Shown piece after piece: positions 1 to 7,684 of a DNA stretch of 64,000 bases (its first letter is position 1; each line of letters opens with the position of its first letter). Source of the stretch: an uncultured Prevotella sp. (GTDB lineage Bacteria > Bacteroidota > Bacteroidia > Bacteroidales > Bacteroidaceae); contig CAMKTS010000005.1 in NCBI GenBank assembly GCA_946415755.1, positions 1-64,000 of the forward strand, written 5' to 3'. A program made the translations under genes and the position numbers. Below the pieces are notes generated by a model. That model was not told where the DNA came from. It was given only the letters and a program-made list of their open reading frames with translations, and searched no databases.

Positions 1-49
1 AAAAAATAAAAATCTAAAAATCAATTTCAGTGTCTACTGAAAAGGGGCA

Positions 50-721
50 GTGCAGAAGGCTCTTTTTCATAGCGGTCATAAACGTGCAAAGCTCTATGAC
101 CAGAAGGAGTTTGAGCGTGGCGTAAAGGCCGTGCTGAAAGGTAAGTTCCTTGTGAAGGCAACCAATGAGGCCATTGAAATGTTCAAAGAGCAGCAGGCAC
201 TTCTGGACAACGTTCCCCTCGATGCAATGAGGAACAACAGTAACAAGCTCCTCAATCAGGACATGGACGTCGTGCCGTTGGAAAAGATGAACCAGACTGC
301 GGAGGATATTCTTCATCAGGTGGCCGGGAACATCTATGATTCCAGCCTCATGAAGCGTTACGTCAACGATCTGGACAAGGCTGAGCGTGAGAAGTGCACA
401 CTCTCTGAGATTGACAAGTCTAAGGTGGAAGGTGCAGACAAAGCTTGCAATTACATTGAGGCCAAAGCTGAGGAGCATCTCATCGGCCTGACCTCATGCA
501 TGGAGTGGTTCCCCGTCGCCTATCATCTGGCCGACAAGGTGGCACTGGTCGTCTTTCCAGTCCTTGGCTATTACACAGGCAAGTACCATCTGAACGACAC
601 CATGACGTTCCTATGGGCGATGGCCTTTATGCCGATCTTTGTCATGTCGGCCATCTGGGGAATCAATGAACTGACGGCGTACTTGGAACGCAGAAAGAAG
701 AAGCCGAAGTCACGACGATAA
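50..721 (+). CDS. Hypothetical protein with C-terminal membrane hairpin
   Basis: I do not recognise a family with confidence. The 223-residue product is highly charged and helical for its first 150 residues (many K, E and D, with repeated MNQTAEDILHQ-type helices). It ends with two hydrophobic segments at about 163-180 and 188-206 and a basic tail (RRKKKPKSRR), which fits a membrane-anchored cytoplasmic coiled protein. The start is GTG at 50. An in-frame stop lies at 38-40 and a purine-rich GAAAAGGGG just upstream could serve as ribosome binding site. The window begins 49 bases before, so a frameshifted larger gene cannot be excluded. The overall look recalls mobilisation-associated proteins of Bacteroides elements, but that is only an impression. 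A strong terminator follows. Confidence 0.6.
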   Translation: MQKALFHSGHKRAKLYDQKEFERGVKAVLKGKFLVKATNEAIEMFKEQQALLDNVPLDAMRNNSNKLLNQDMDVVPLEKMNQTAEDILHQVAGNIYDSSLMKRYVNDLDKAEREKCTLSEIDKSKVEGADKACNYIEAKAEEHLIGLTSCMEWFPVAYHLADKVALVVFPVLGYYTGKYHLNDTMTFLWAMAFMPIFVMSAIWGINELTAYLERRKKKPKSRR

Positions 722-748
722 TGCCCTCCTGCATCTAAATTCTCTGTA

Positions 749-783
749 AAGAAACGAGGGGCAAAACAAGCCTCTCGTTTCTT
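749..783. terminator. Bidirectional hairpin terminator
   Basis: AAGAAACGAG pairs with CTCGTTTCTT around a short GGGGC...GCC extension. It sits between the converging gene 50-721 and the ATPase gene ending at 791. The flanking A and T runs allow it to serve both strands. Confidence 0.7.
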
Positions 784-790
784 CCTGGCG

Positions 791-2227
791 CTACTTGAAC
801 AAGTCTTTCAGCGTTACCACATTTTGGAAAATACTACTATATTGATTGTTAGCAAGTCCGTATGTGGTAACAAGCACAGGATGAATCGCCTGACGGATTC
901 CATTGGTTGTTCGGAATGCTCGTACCCTACGCTCAATATCTTCATGATCCTTCTTCTTCATGACATAGTCACCATCATAGAATTTCATCTCGCAGACATT
1001 GATGACCTTATCAGCTCGTTTGATGATCAAGTCTATCTGTGCCTTTTCCTCTGCTGACTGTGGAGTCGTCCATGAATAAACCTTGGTGCTGATGACTGCT
1101 ATGCCCAAAGCCTGTTCTATCTGTTTGTGGTGGTTCAGACAGAGTTGTTCAAAGGCTAACCCTGCCCAAGTGTCGTGCTGACGGGTGCCAATTTGGAATT
1201 GCCAAAAGGGTTTGTCCGTCTTGCCGTTATTCTTGATAAACTTATAATAGAACAGGGAGAAAGGGTCTGTCAGTTGGTAGATGCTCATCTTTGATTTGTT
1301 GCCATAGCCCCTATAACATCGAATGAAATCACAATTTATGAGGTCTTGCAATATCGTTGTGAAATGACCATTACTTTCAAGTTTCGTTGCTTTTAGGATT
1401 TCATCGCGAGTTAAACCCTTGTTCTTTGTACTTAAGGCTTGGACAACTTTGATATAATTGTCCGACTTCTTAAACAAGGAGGTGTACAAGGCATTAAACT
1501 CGTCGTCAAGCCTCCCCTTGTCAGCAAAGAACATCTCGTCAACATTTTGGGAAAGACTGGCACCACGCCTAACGTTCTTCAGGTAGAAAGGGATGCCGCC
1601 CATTATCATATAGCATTCGGCAATATCCTTATCAGCCATAATGATGTCGCGACTCTTGAGATATTCCTTGCATTCTGCCAATGTGAACGGACGGATATAT
1701 ATCCTTTGTGTTACGCGGTTATGCAGTCCACCCCTGTTCTTCAGAATCTTCTTGGTGATCCATGATGTAGCCGAGCCACAAACAATTAGGATGATCTCGT
1801 TTTGTGTGACAGCCCAGTCGTTCCAGAAATGCTCCAAGGCAGAAACAAGGTTGCTCCCTCTGGAATCCATCCAAGGCAGTTCGTCAATGAAGACCACGTG
1901 CTTTCCCTTGACATGAACCTGCTCCAAAAGCGTACGAAGCATGTTAAAGGCCTCATACCATGTACGAGGTTTCTTGTATTTGGTGCCACCGCCATACCTG
2001 TTGAGGGAAACTGCGAAGTTTGCCAATTGTTCGCGCTTGCTTTTCTTGGCAAGTCCTGTCAATTTGAACGCATAGTTGTCGCTGAAGAAAGTATTGACAA
2101 GAAACGTCTTGCCGACACGTCTTCTGCCATAGACGACCACAAACTCTGCTTCCTTTGATTGTACGATGGACTCCAGATGTTTTTTTTCCGCATCACGTCC
2201 TATCAATATGTCCTGCTTCTGCTCCAT
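791..2227 (-). CDS. ATPase_2 / DUF234 family ATP-binding protein
   Basis: This 478-residue protein has the archaeal-type STAND-like ATPase architecture that is abundant in Bacteroidota. Walker A (GRRRVGKT) is at about residues 34-41 and Walker B (VVFIDELPW) at about 112-120. A winged-helix-like region (STKNKGLTRDEILKATKL) lies near 265-285. The C-terminal DUF234 segment contains IDLIIKRAD...CEMKF, the D...ExK pattern of PD-(D/E)xK nuclease folds. The family is known for this ATPase plus nuclease-like layout, but its cellular role is not established. It is transcribed alone from a canonical promoter at 2250-2280. Two palindromes lie just upstream of the -33 box, so autoregulation is possible (inference). 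The ATG at 2227 gives the full-length family N-terminus. Confidence 0.9.
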   Translation of the reverse strand: MEQKQDILIGRDAEKKHLESIVQSKEAEFVVVYGRRRVGKTFLVNTFFSDNYAFKLTGLAKKSKREQLANFAVSLNRYGGGTKYKKPRTWYEAFNMLRTLLEQVHVKGKHVVFIDELPWMDSRGSNLVSALEHFWNDWAVTQNEIILIVCGSATSWITKKILKNRGGLHNRVTQRIYIRPFTLAECKEYLKSRDIIMADKDIAECYMIMGGIPFYLKNVRRGASLSQNVDEMFFADKGRLDDEFNALYTSLFKKSDNYIKVVQALSTKNKGLTRDEILKATKLESNGHFTTILQDLINCDFIRCYRGYGNKSKMSIYQLTDPFSLFYYKFIKNNGKTDKPFWQFQIGTRQHDTWAGLAFEQLCLNHHKQIEQALGIAVISTKVYSWTTPQSAEEKAQIDLIIKRADKVINVCEMKFYDGDYVMKKKDHEDIERRVRAFRTTNGIRQAIHPVLVTTYGLANNQYSSIFQNVVTLKDLFK

Positions 2228-2249
2228 ACCTGTGATTATTTGTTTGGTG

Positions 2250-2280
2250 CAAAAGTAACAAGAATTTTTGAATCAGCAAA
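2250..2280 (-). promoter_or_regulatory. Bacteroidota promoter for the ATPase gene
   Basis: Reading the minus strand, TTTG (2277-2280) is followed after 19 nt by TACTTTTG (2250-2257), a match to the TTTG/TAnnTTTG consensus. It lies about 25 bp before the ATG. Confidence 0.65.
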
Positions 2281-2288
2281 AGAAAATA

Positions 2289-2342
2289 CATACTTTCGGG
2301 CCAAAAGTCTAATTTTTCTTTTGATTTGGCCCTAAAGTCTGC
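2289..2342. repeat. Imperfect palindrome, copy 1
   Basis: The left arm ACATACTTTCGGGCCAAA and the right arm TTTGGCCCTAAAGTCTGC are inverted complements at 15 of 18 positions, with an AT-rich 18-nt centre. It starts 9 bp upstream of the -33 box of the ATPase gene, where an operator or activator site would sit. A second copy lies 115 bp away. Confidence 0.75.
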
Positions 2343-2403
2343 AAAATATTGATGTTTTGATAAGAGATTAGAGCTATAATCTTATGATATATCACTAAAA
2401 AAT

Positions 2404-2458
2404 GCATACTTTCGGGCCAAATGCAGGTATTTTTATGAGATTTAGCCCCAAAGTCTGC
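2404..2458. repeat. Imperfect palindrome, copy 2
   Basis: GCATACTTTCGGGCCAAA pairs with TTTAGCCCCAAAGTCTGC (15 of 18). The left arm is identical to copy 1 from CATACTTTC onward, while the loop differs. The two copies are in the same orientation in an otherwise AT-rich 285-bp gap with no gene. Confidence 0.75.
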
Positions 2459-2512
2459 AAAAACTGCTGAGAAAGATAGTAATTAACGGCTATACTATAT
2501 CGATGAACGGCC

Positions 2513-3967
2513 TTGCGGCACTTCTGTTTCCACCGTGTTGCCTCTTTTCTCTGCCTCTTCCCGCATGATGCTGTAGGCGCAACCGCGTCAATGAATCAAT
2601 ATGTTTCATTCAATCTTTGTAGAGGCTTAAACACCATAGATGTAGAGAAAGGAAACACTGTTTTTGACTCCCGAGATAATTGCAATGCAATTATTAACAC
2701 AAAAGACAATGAGCTAATTCTAGGAAGTAAAAACACAGTAATCCCTAACAATTTGACGTCGATTGGTAATCATGCTTTCTATGGCTGCAGCGGCTTAACC
2801 TCCATCACCATTCCTAACAGCGTGACATCCATCGGACAGCATGCTTTCTATGGCTGTAGCGGCTTAACCTCTGTGACCATCCCCAACAGTGTGACATCCA
2901 TTGGCGATTATGTTTTCTATGGCGGCTGTAGCGGCTTAACCTCTGTGACCATCCCCAACAGCGTGACATCCATCGGCAAATCCGCTTTCAATGGCTGTAG
3001 CGGCTTAACCTCCATTACCATCCCCAACAGCGTGACATCAATTGGCGCTTTGGCTTTCAATGGCTGTAGAGGCTTAACCTCCGTAACCATTGGCAACGGA
3101 GTGACTAAAATTGGGTCTCAGGCATTCCAGGATTGCAACCGTCTTCAAAAGGTAATAGTTCCTGATATTACAGTTTGGTGCGGAATCACCTTTGATGACG
3201 ATGATGCGAATCCTTTGTATTATGCTCATCATTTGTATAGTAATGAAGACACTGAAATCACAGAACTCACTATTCCAGAAGGTGTGACATCTATCTGCAA
3301 TAATGCTTTCTTGGGCTGTAGCGGCTTAACCTCCGTGAGCATCGGCAACAGCGTGACATCAATCGAAGATGAGGCTTTCAGAGGCTGCAGCGGCTTAACC
3401 TCCGTAACCATCCCTAATAGCGTGACTTTAATCCGTCCTAATGCCTTCAGAGGCTGCAGAGGCTTAACCTACGTCAGCATTGGTAGCAGTGTAAAAAGAA
3501 TTGGTATGTATACGTTTTATAGTTGTTCAAATCTATCTGATGTTTACTGCTATGCTGATAATGTGCCAGAAGCTCAGGTCGCTTTCGATTTCTCTATTAT
3601 AAAGAATGTCACGCTACATGTTCCCACTGCTTCTATTGATGCTTATAAGGCAATGGGACCTTGGAGTTACTTCAAAGCTATTGTGGCCATAATGGATCCG
3701 TTTGTAGGCATCACCAAGGGTGATGCCAACGGCGACGGCACTGTGGACGTAGCTGACGTGGTGGCTATCGTGAATAAGATTCTGGAGAAGCCTGGTGATA
3801 ACTTTGATGAAAAAGCTGCCGACGTGAATGGCGACGGAGTGATAGATGTCAGTGACGTGGTAGCTGTGGTGAACATCATATTGAAAGACGGCAGTGCGAA
3901 CAGCCCAGAAGCGCAGGCTCGTGTACGAGCCTACCTCAAGAGTCACGGCTTCATCGTAAAAGAATAA
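2513..3967 (+). CDS. BspA-like LRR protein with dockerin-like tail, N-terminus damaged
   Basis: The 484-residue ORF carries about eight 23-residue BspA/TpLRR repeats (CSGLTSVTIPNSVTSIG type) between residues 75 and 345. A LRR_5-type closing segment follows (YCYADNVPEAQ...VPTASIDAYK). Residues 402-458 are a dockerin-like pair of EF-hand loops (GDANGDGTVDVADVV, DVNGDGVIDVSDVV). Such proteins are secreted or surface-bound in Prevotella and relatives. This one lacks a convincing signal peptide. The track start is TTG at 2513, the first in-frame ATG is 2591, and an ATG at 2503 is in another frame and stops after 21 codons. The repeat motif begins abruptly (IDVEKGNTVF), so I infer 5' loss. One repeat has an extra Gly codon (FYGGCSG). 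It may be a pseudogene. Confidence 0.7.
   Translation: MRHFCFHRVASFLCLFPHDAVGATASMNQYVSFNLCRGLNTIDVEKGNTVFDSRDNCNAIINTKDNELILGSKNTVIPNNLTSIGNHAFYGCSGLTSITIPNSVTSIGQHAFYGCSGLTSVTIPNSVTSIGDYVFYGGCSGLTSVTIPNSVTSIGKSAFNGCSGLTSITIPNSVTSIGALAFNGCRGLTSVTIGNGVTKIGSQAFQDCNRLQKVIVPDITVWCGITFDDDDANPLYYAHHLYSNEDTEITELTIPEGVTSICNNAFLGCSGLTSVSIGNSVTSIEDEAFRGCSGLTSVTIPNSVTLIRPNAFRGCRGLTYVSIGSSVKRIGMYTFYSCSNLSDVYCYADNVPEAQVAFDFSIIKNVTLHVPTASIDAYKAMGPWSYFKAIVAIMDPFVGITKGDANGDGTVDVADVVAIVNKILEKPGDNFDEKAADVNGDGVIDVSDVVAVVNIILKDGSANSPEAQARVRAYLKSHGFIVKE
2749..3480 (+). repeat. 69-bp LRR-coding tandem repeats
   Basis: Tandem units of about 69 bp encode the 23-residue LRR. All share GGCTGTAGCGGCTTAACCTC or a close variant. 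Two blocks (about 2770-3110 and 3300-3480) are separated by a diverged spacer. Near-identity between units makes the array prone to recombination. Confidence 0.85.
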
Positions 3968-3985
3968 ATCAGACTATCTTAACGG

Positions 3986-4029
3986 TATTCGCCAGCCTCC
4001 GTTTTTTCGAGGCTGGCGAATATTTTTTC
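3986..4029. terminator. Strong bidirectional terminator
   Basis: TATTCGCCAGCCTC pairs perfectly with GAGGCTGGCGAATA around a T-rich loop and is followed by TTTTTTC. It separates the plus-strand LRR gene from the end of the minus-strand HMA gene. Confidence 0.9.
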
Positions 4030-4093
4030 AGATATGTGAGGCTGTCCATGCTTGCTCTTGAACAGCCGTTGTTCAGATGTTTAGTGTTTAAGC

Positions 4094-4843
4094 CTACTTT
4101 TTCTCCTCATCGCACTCGTGGGGCTTGGGAACGACGGCGTTGATGCCCATCTTCTGGATTTCCTCCAGCAGCTTCTCGGCACTTACCTCTTCCTTGAAGT
4201 AGGTGACGGCCAGTGACTTGCGCTTCGCGTTGGCGTTGACATCCTCCACACCGTCCAGGGCCAGTATGCCGTCGAGCGTCTCCTGGGTGGCCTGCTCGGC
4301 AGGGATGTTGTAGTATGCCCATGCTATCTTGTCGCTGGTGTAGTAGTTGACGGGTGTGTAGCCTATCTTGTTGAGCAGGGCACGGATGTCAGCCTTGCAG
4401 GTGCGGTTGGCATCGTAGCGGATAAACATGTAGTGCTTGTCAAGATGGGGAGCCAGCGAGTCGATGCCCTCCATCTTGCCCAGACGCTCCATGATGCGGT
4501 CGGAGCATTTCTTGCAGTGCATGTCGTCGATGCGCTGGCCATAGCCTCTGCGGATGACATCGGTGGGACTGTATGCCGAAGCCTTGTAGCGACCGGTGGC
4601 TGCCAACCGTGCATTGATAGTGTCGGTACAGGTCTTGGCAGGGTCGTAGGCGATGGTGGCCGTGCGGCGCTCCAGGTTGAACTGGATGCCTCCCACACCG
4701 TCAATCTTCCGCAGGGCGGTCTTTACTTTGTGGGCGCACTCCTCGCAGCGCATACCCTTGATACGTACGGTCAGCGTGTCGCTGGCCTGTGCCGCGCCAC
4801 TGCACATGGCAGCGAGCAGCAAAGATAGAATCAGTTTCTTCAT
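4094..4843 (-). CDS. Periplasmic triple HMA-domain protein
   Basis: This secreted protein of about 249 residues has a signal peptide (MKKLILSLLLAAMCSGAAQAS) and three ferredoxin-like HMA folds. Domain 1 (about 25-95) has GMRCEEC and domain 2 (about 100-170) has DDMHCKKC, both CxxC metal-binding loops. Domain 3 (about 170-240) keeps the fold pattern but has no cysteines where the loop should be. HMA domains bind Cu(I) or other soft metals. A free-standing periplasmic triplet is unusual compared with P-type ATPases or small chaperones. The ATG at 4843 is preferred over the TTG at 4849 because it begins the n-region of the signal peptide. It is the last gene of the minus-strand run, 37 bp after the dockerin protein, which suggests a metal-related role for the operon (inference). 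Confidence 0.88.
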   Translation of the reverse strand: MKKLILSLLLAAMCSGAAQASDTLTVRIKGMRCEECAHKVKTALRKIDGVGGIQFNLERRTATIAYDPAKTCTDTINARLAATGRYKASAYSPTDVIRRGYGQRIDDMHCKKCSDRIMERLGKMEGIDSLAPHLDKHYMFIRYDANRTCKADIRALLNKIGYTPVNYYTSDKIAWAYYNIPAEQATQETLDGILALDGVEDVNANAKRKSLAVTYFKEEVSAEKLLEEIQKMGINAVVPKPHECDEEKK

Positions 4844-4880
4844 TCTCAATTTTTAATTTTTCATTTTTAATTTTCAATTT

Positions 4881-6083
4881 TCAATTCTTCAGGATGATAT
4901 TAACCACTGCCACCACGTCACCGACATCGATATTGCCGTCGCCATTCACGTCGGCAGCCTTCTCGTTGAAGTTGGCCGACGGCTTCTCGAGAATCTTGTT
5001 GACGATGGCCACCACGTCCGACACGTCGACCGTACCGTCGCCATTGGCATCGCCGACCATCACCGTGCCAGCACTATGGTTCTCAAAGTCCTCAATCTTC
5101 TTGCCTGCCCACGTGATCCACTTCTTGTCGGCGGTCTCCCACGCGTAGTTGCCGCCGAAGTGGGTATCGTTGTTGTTCACTTCCAGATAGATCTCATCTT
5201 TGGAGTCGAGGATGACGGTGCTGTTGTCATCGCTGTTGCGCTCGAAGCCGGTTTGGCTGCCGTTGCAAACAAAGCGGAACCACCATCGCTCATCTTTGTT
5301 TTTGGCGGTGCCGACATTCGTCCCGGCCTGTGTGCCACCTTTTAGTCCGTTGCTGTTGATTTGCTCGTAGTAGTCGGCACTCAGCACGAAGTCGTAGCTG
5401 CCGTCATAGGCCAGCAGCACCAGGGCAGTGCTCTTATTGATGACGTAGTCTTTCTCGGCACCGTCGTATTCTCCATAGTTAATGGATGCGCCCTTCGCCT
5501 TAGTATAATTAGAGTTGACGCGCGAGGCCACCATCTCCTTGGGAAGCAGATAAGAGGCTGGGAAGTGGAAGCCGCGCATGCCGTTCTTGATCTCTACCTT
5601 GAGGGCACCGTGCAGCTCACCAATCGAGAAGTGGTTGCCGCTGACCACGTCTTTCTCATAGTCTGTTGCGTACTGTGGATAGGTTGAGTTGCCGTGAGGA
5701 TGGCCTGTGGTGCCATAGTTGACGGAGAGGAGCAGGTCTTTTGTATTCGTCAGGTCGCTCATGTTCAGATCGCTCAGTATCTGGTAGCTATAGGCTACGA
5801 AGGTGTCTGTGGCATCGCCGAAGAGGGCCGCCATGTGCCTGACGGTCTTGCCGTTGCCATCCTCAGTGTCGGCATTATCGGTCTTCGTGCCGTCCTCGCC
5901 CAGTCCTTTCAGGTCGGCCTTCACCCATACGGTGTTCCCTGAGGCAGCCAGTGCCTCCTTCTGTGCGTTCAGCTCGCCGACGGTGTATGGATTTGCTTTC
6001 GTGCCGTCACCGGCCATCGCGTTGCTGCTCAACAGCATACCGGCACATACGGCCAGCATCTTGATTGTCGTAATCGTCTTCAT
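4881..6083 (-). CDS. Secreted DUF6359-like protein with dockerin-like tail
   Basis: This 400-residue protein has a signal peptide (MKTITTIKMLAVCAGMLLSSNAMA). Its N-terminal region (GTKANPYTVGELNAQ...NTVWVKADLKG) resembles DUF6359/OB-like domains of Bacteroidota secreted proteins. The middle region (about 130-335) I do not recognise. Residues about 342-400 are a dockerin-like double EF-hand module almost identical to those of the LRR proteins in this window. The short upstream and downstream spacers are A-rich tandem repeats (AAAATTAAAAATT on the coding strand) typical of this genome. The position suggests cotranscription with the TonB-receptor operon, but the 57-bp gap leaves room for a separate promoter. 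Confidence 0.8.
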   Translation of the reverse strand: MKTITTIKMLAVCAGMLLSSNAMAGDGTKANPYTVGELNAQKEALAASGNTVWVKADLKGLGEDGTKTDNADTEDGNGKTVRHMAALFGDATDTFVAYSYQILSDLNMSDLTNTKDLLLSVNYGTTGHPHGNSTYPQYATDYEKDVVSGNHFSIGELHGALKVEIKNGMRGFHFPASYLLPKEMVASRVNSNYTKAKGASINYGEYDGAEKDYVINKSTALVLLAYDGSYDFVLSADYYEQINSNGLKGGTQAGTNVGTAKNKDERWWFRFVCNGSQTGFERNSDDNSTVILDSKDEIYLEVNNNDTHFGGNYAWETADKKWITWAGKKIEDFENHSAGTVMVGDANGDGTVDVSDVVAIVNKILEKPSANFNEKAADVNGDGNIDVGDVVAVVNIILKN

Positions 6084-6139
6084 CCTTAATTTTTAATTCT
6101 TAATTTTTAATTTTTAATTTTCATTTTTCATCATCTTCT

Positions 6140-7684
6140 TCAGAAGTACATCCCAATGCTCATTCCTGCACAGCGGCCGTTGAGGCTGTTGTTGGTGCGC
6201 AGGTAGCTGCCATAGAGCTTGGCAAACCACAGGGTGCGTACCTTCTTGATGACCACTGGCAGCTGGTAGGCCACTTCCAGCCGTCCCTGCCAGTAGTTGG
6301 CACGATAATACTCCATATCAGGGAGCAGCACGTTGCAGGCATAGTCGCCAGTGGGGTCTGACAGCTGGAGGTCGGCCTGGTGGCTGATGTGGAAGTTGAT
6401 GTCGGCCTTTGCCCATAGTCGCTTTTTCAGGAATCCATAGCCGCCCTCCAAGCCGATGAGCGAGCTGCTGTATTTCAGCTGTGAGGTACGCAGCAGGTGC
6501 TTGTTCGACACCGTCTGCAGGGTATAGCTCATGCCAGCGTATGCTGCCACAGCGTCGTCGTCGGTCACCGTCAGCCGGTAGTGGATGTTCAGGTCGGTCT
6601 TCTTCAGCTGGTAGCGCTTCTCGTAGGTCATCTTGGTCTGCCAGTAGGTGGTGGTATAGGCTCCGTCGCGCACGGTGATCTGTTCCTGGTTGTACTGATC
6701 GGCATAGCCCTCTTCGTAGCAGGCCTTGATGTCGATGCTGTGCAGCAGCCGTCCGCTGCTGATGCGGTTCTGCGTTGTCAGTGCGTAGCGGTTGGTATAG
6801 TATCGTCCAGGCTCGTATTTGTACTGTCCGTAGGCATATTCCGTTCCGTGGTCGAAGGCCAGTGCCGTGACGCTGTGCCATGTGTTGCCCTTGTAGCCAT
6901 AGCTCAGTTCTCCTCCAAATTCGTGGTTGACGTATTCCCGCTGGTAGGCACTATAGCCGTTCACCGTGCCGCGTGCATATTCCAGTCCCGACATGACATA
7001 GTATTTCAGGTTGGGATTGTTCTGTACGGTGGTAAGTCCTGTCAGCTTCTCCTTGTAGCGGTGGTAGTGTGCCGACAGTCCGATGGTGTGTTGCCGGATG
7101 GAGTAGGTGGCCGATGGCGTCAGCGTATAGTCGGCCAGCCTGATGCGTGAGCGGGGGTCGCGCAGTCGGCTGAGGTCTCCCACCTGATAGCTCAGACTGG
7201 CTCCGTAGTGGAAGTGTCCCAGCTGTACGGTGGCCACCTTGGCCTGCAGCGTGAAGTTCTGGAAGTCGTAGCTGCCGAATACGGAGCTGCCCGAGATGAA
7301 GGGGTTGGCATTGTATGTGCGCAGCACGTCGCTCCATGCCCGCTGTTTGATGCGCCCCATGTCGAAGTCGAACGAGCCGTAGCCGTAGAGCCACTTGCCG
7401 ATCTTCTGATAGCGTTCTGTGAAGAAGCGCAGCTGGTTGGTCTGGTTGCCCTCCTGCACGCGGTGGTAGTCGCCGCTTTGGTGTCGCAGGTCGAAGAATG
7501 CCACGCCACGGTTGACTGCCGAGTCCTGGATCTCCATGTCGAGGGCGATGCCTGCCGCATTCTGGCTGTTGCGCCACAGTGCCTGCTCATCGGCCAGCTG
7601 GTATTTCTCCTGTGTGATATCTTGCGCCATAGCAGACAGGCTACCTACGGCGATGAAGGTGCATGCGATGATTCTTAGTTTCAT
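6140..7684 (-). CDS. DUF6850 family outer-membrane beta-barrel protein
   Basis: A product of about 514 residues with a signal peptide (MKLRIIACTFIAVGSLSAMAQ). Alternating amphipathic strands rich in Tyr, Arg and Gly run to a C-terminal aromatic residue (GMSIGMYF), as outer-membrane barrels do. The ORF track starts at 7723, but ATG 7684 overlaps the stop of the DUF4876 gene by 4 bp (ATGA), indicating translational coupling. The TonB receptor, DUF4876 and DUF6850 order is a recurring Bacteroidota arrangement, to my knowledge without a settled substrate. Uptake of a metal complex or other nutrient is plausible (inference). Confidence 0.85.
   Translation of the reverse strand: MKLRIIACTFIAVGSLSAMAQDITQEKYQLADEQALWRNSQNAAGIALDMEIQDSAVNRGVAFFDLRHQSGDYHRVQEGNQTNQLRFFTERYQKIGKWLYGYGSFDFDMGRIKQRAWSDVLRTYNANPFISGSSVFGSYDFQNFTLQAKVATVQLGHFHYGASLSYQVGDLSRLRDPRSRIRLADYTLTPSATYSIRQHTIGLSAHYHRYKEKLTGLTTVQNNPNLKYYVMSGLEYARGTVNGYSAYQREYVNHEFGGELSYGYKGNTWHSVTALAFDHGTEYAYGQYKYEPGRYYTNRYALTTQNRISSGRLLHSIDIKACYEEGYADQYNQEQITVRDGAYTTTYWQTKMTYEKRYQLKKTDLNIHYRLTVTDDDAVAAYAGMSYTLQTVSNKHLLRTSQLKYSSSLIGLEGGYGFLKKRLWAKADINFHISHQADLQLSDPTGDYACNVLLPDMEYYRANYWQGRLEVAYQLPVVIKKVRTLWFAKLYGSYLRTNNSLNGRCAGMSIGMYF

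Noticed and set aside
2749-3480. Possible CRISPR array from regular repeats
   Set aside because: The 69-bp periodicity is protein-coding LRR sequence with no unique spacers.
3713-3890. Dockerin modules as proof of a cellulosome
   Set aside because: No cohesin, scaffoldin or dockerin-bearing glycosidase is visible, and the modules are on LRR and unknown secreted proteins.
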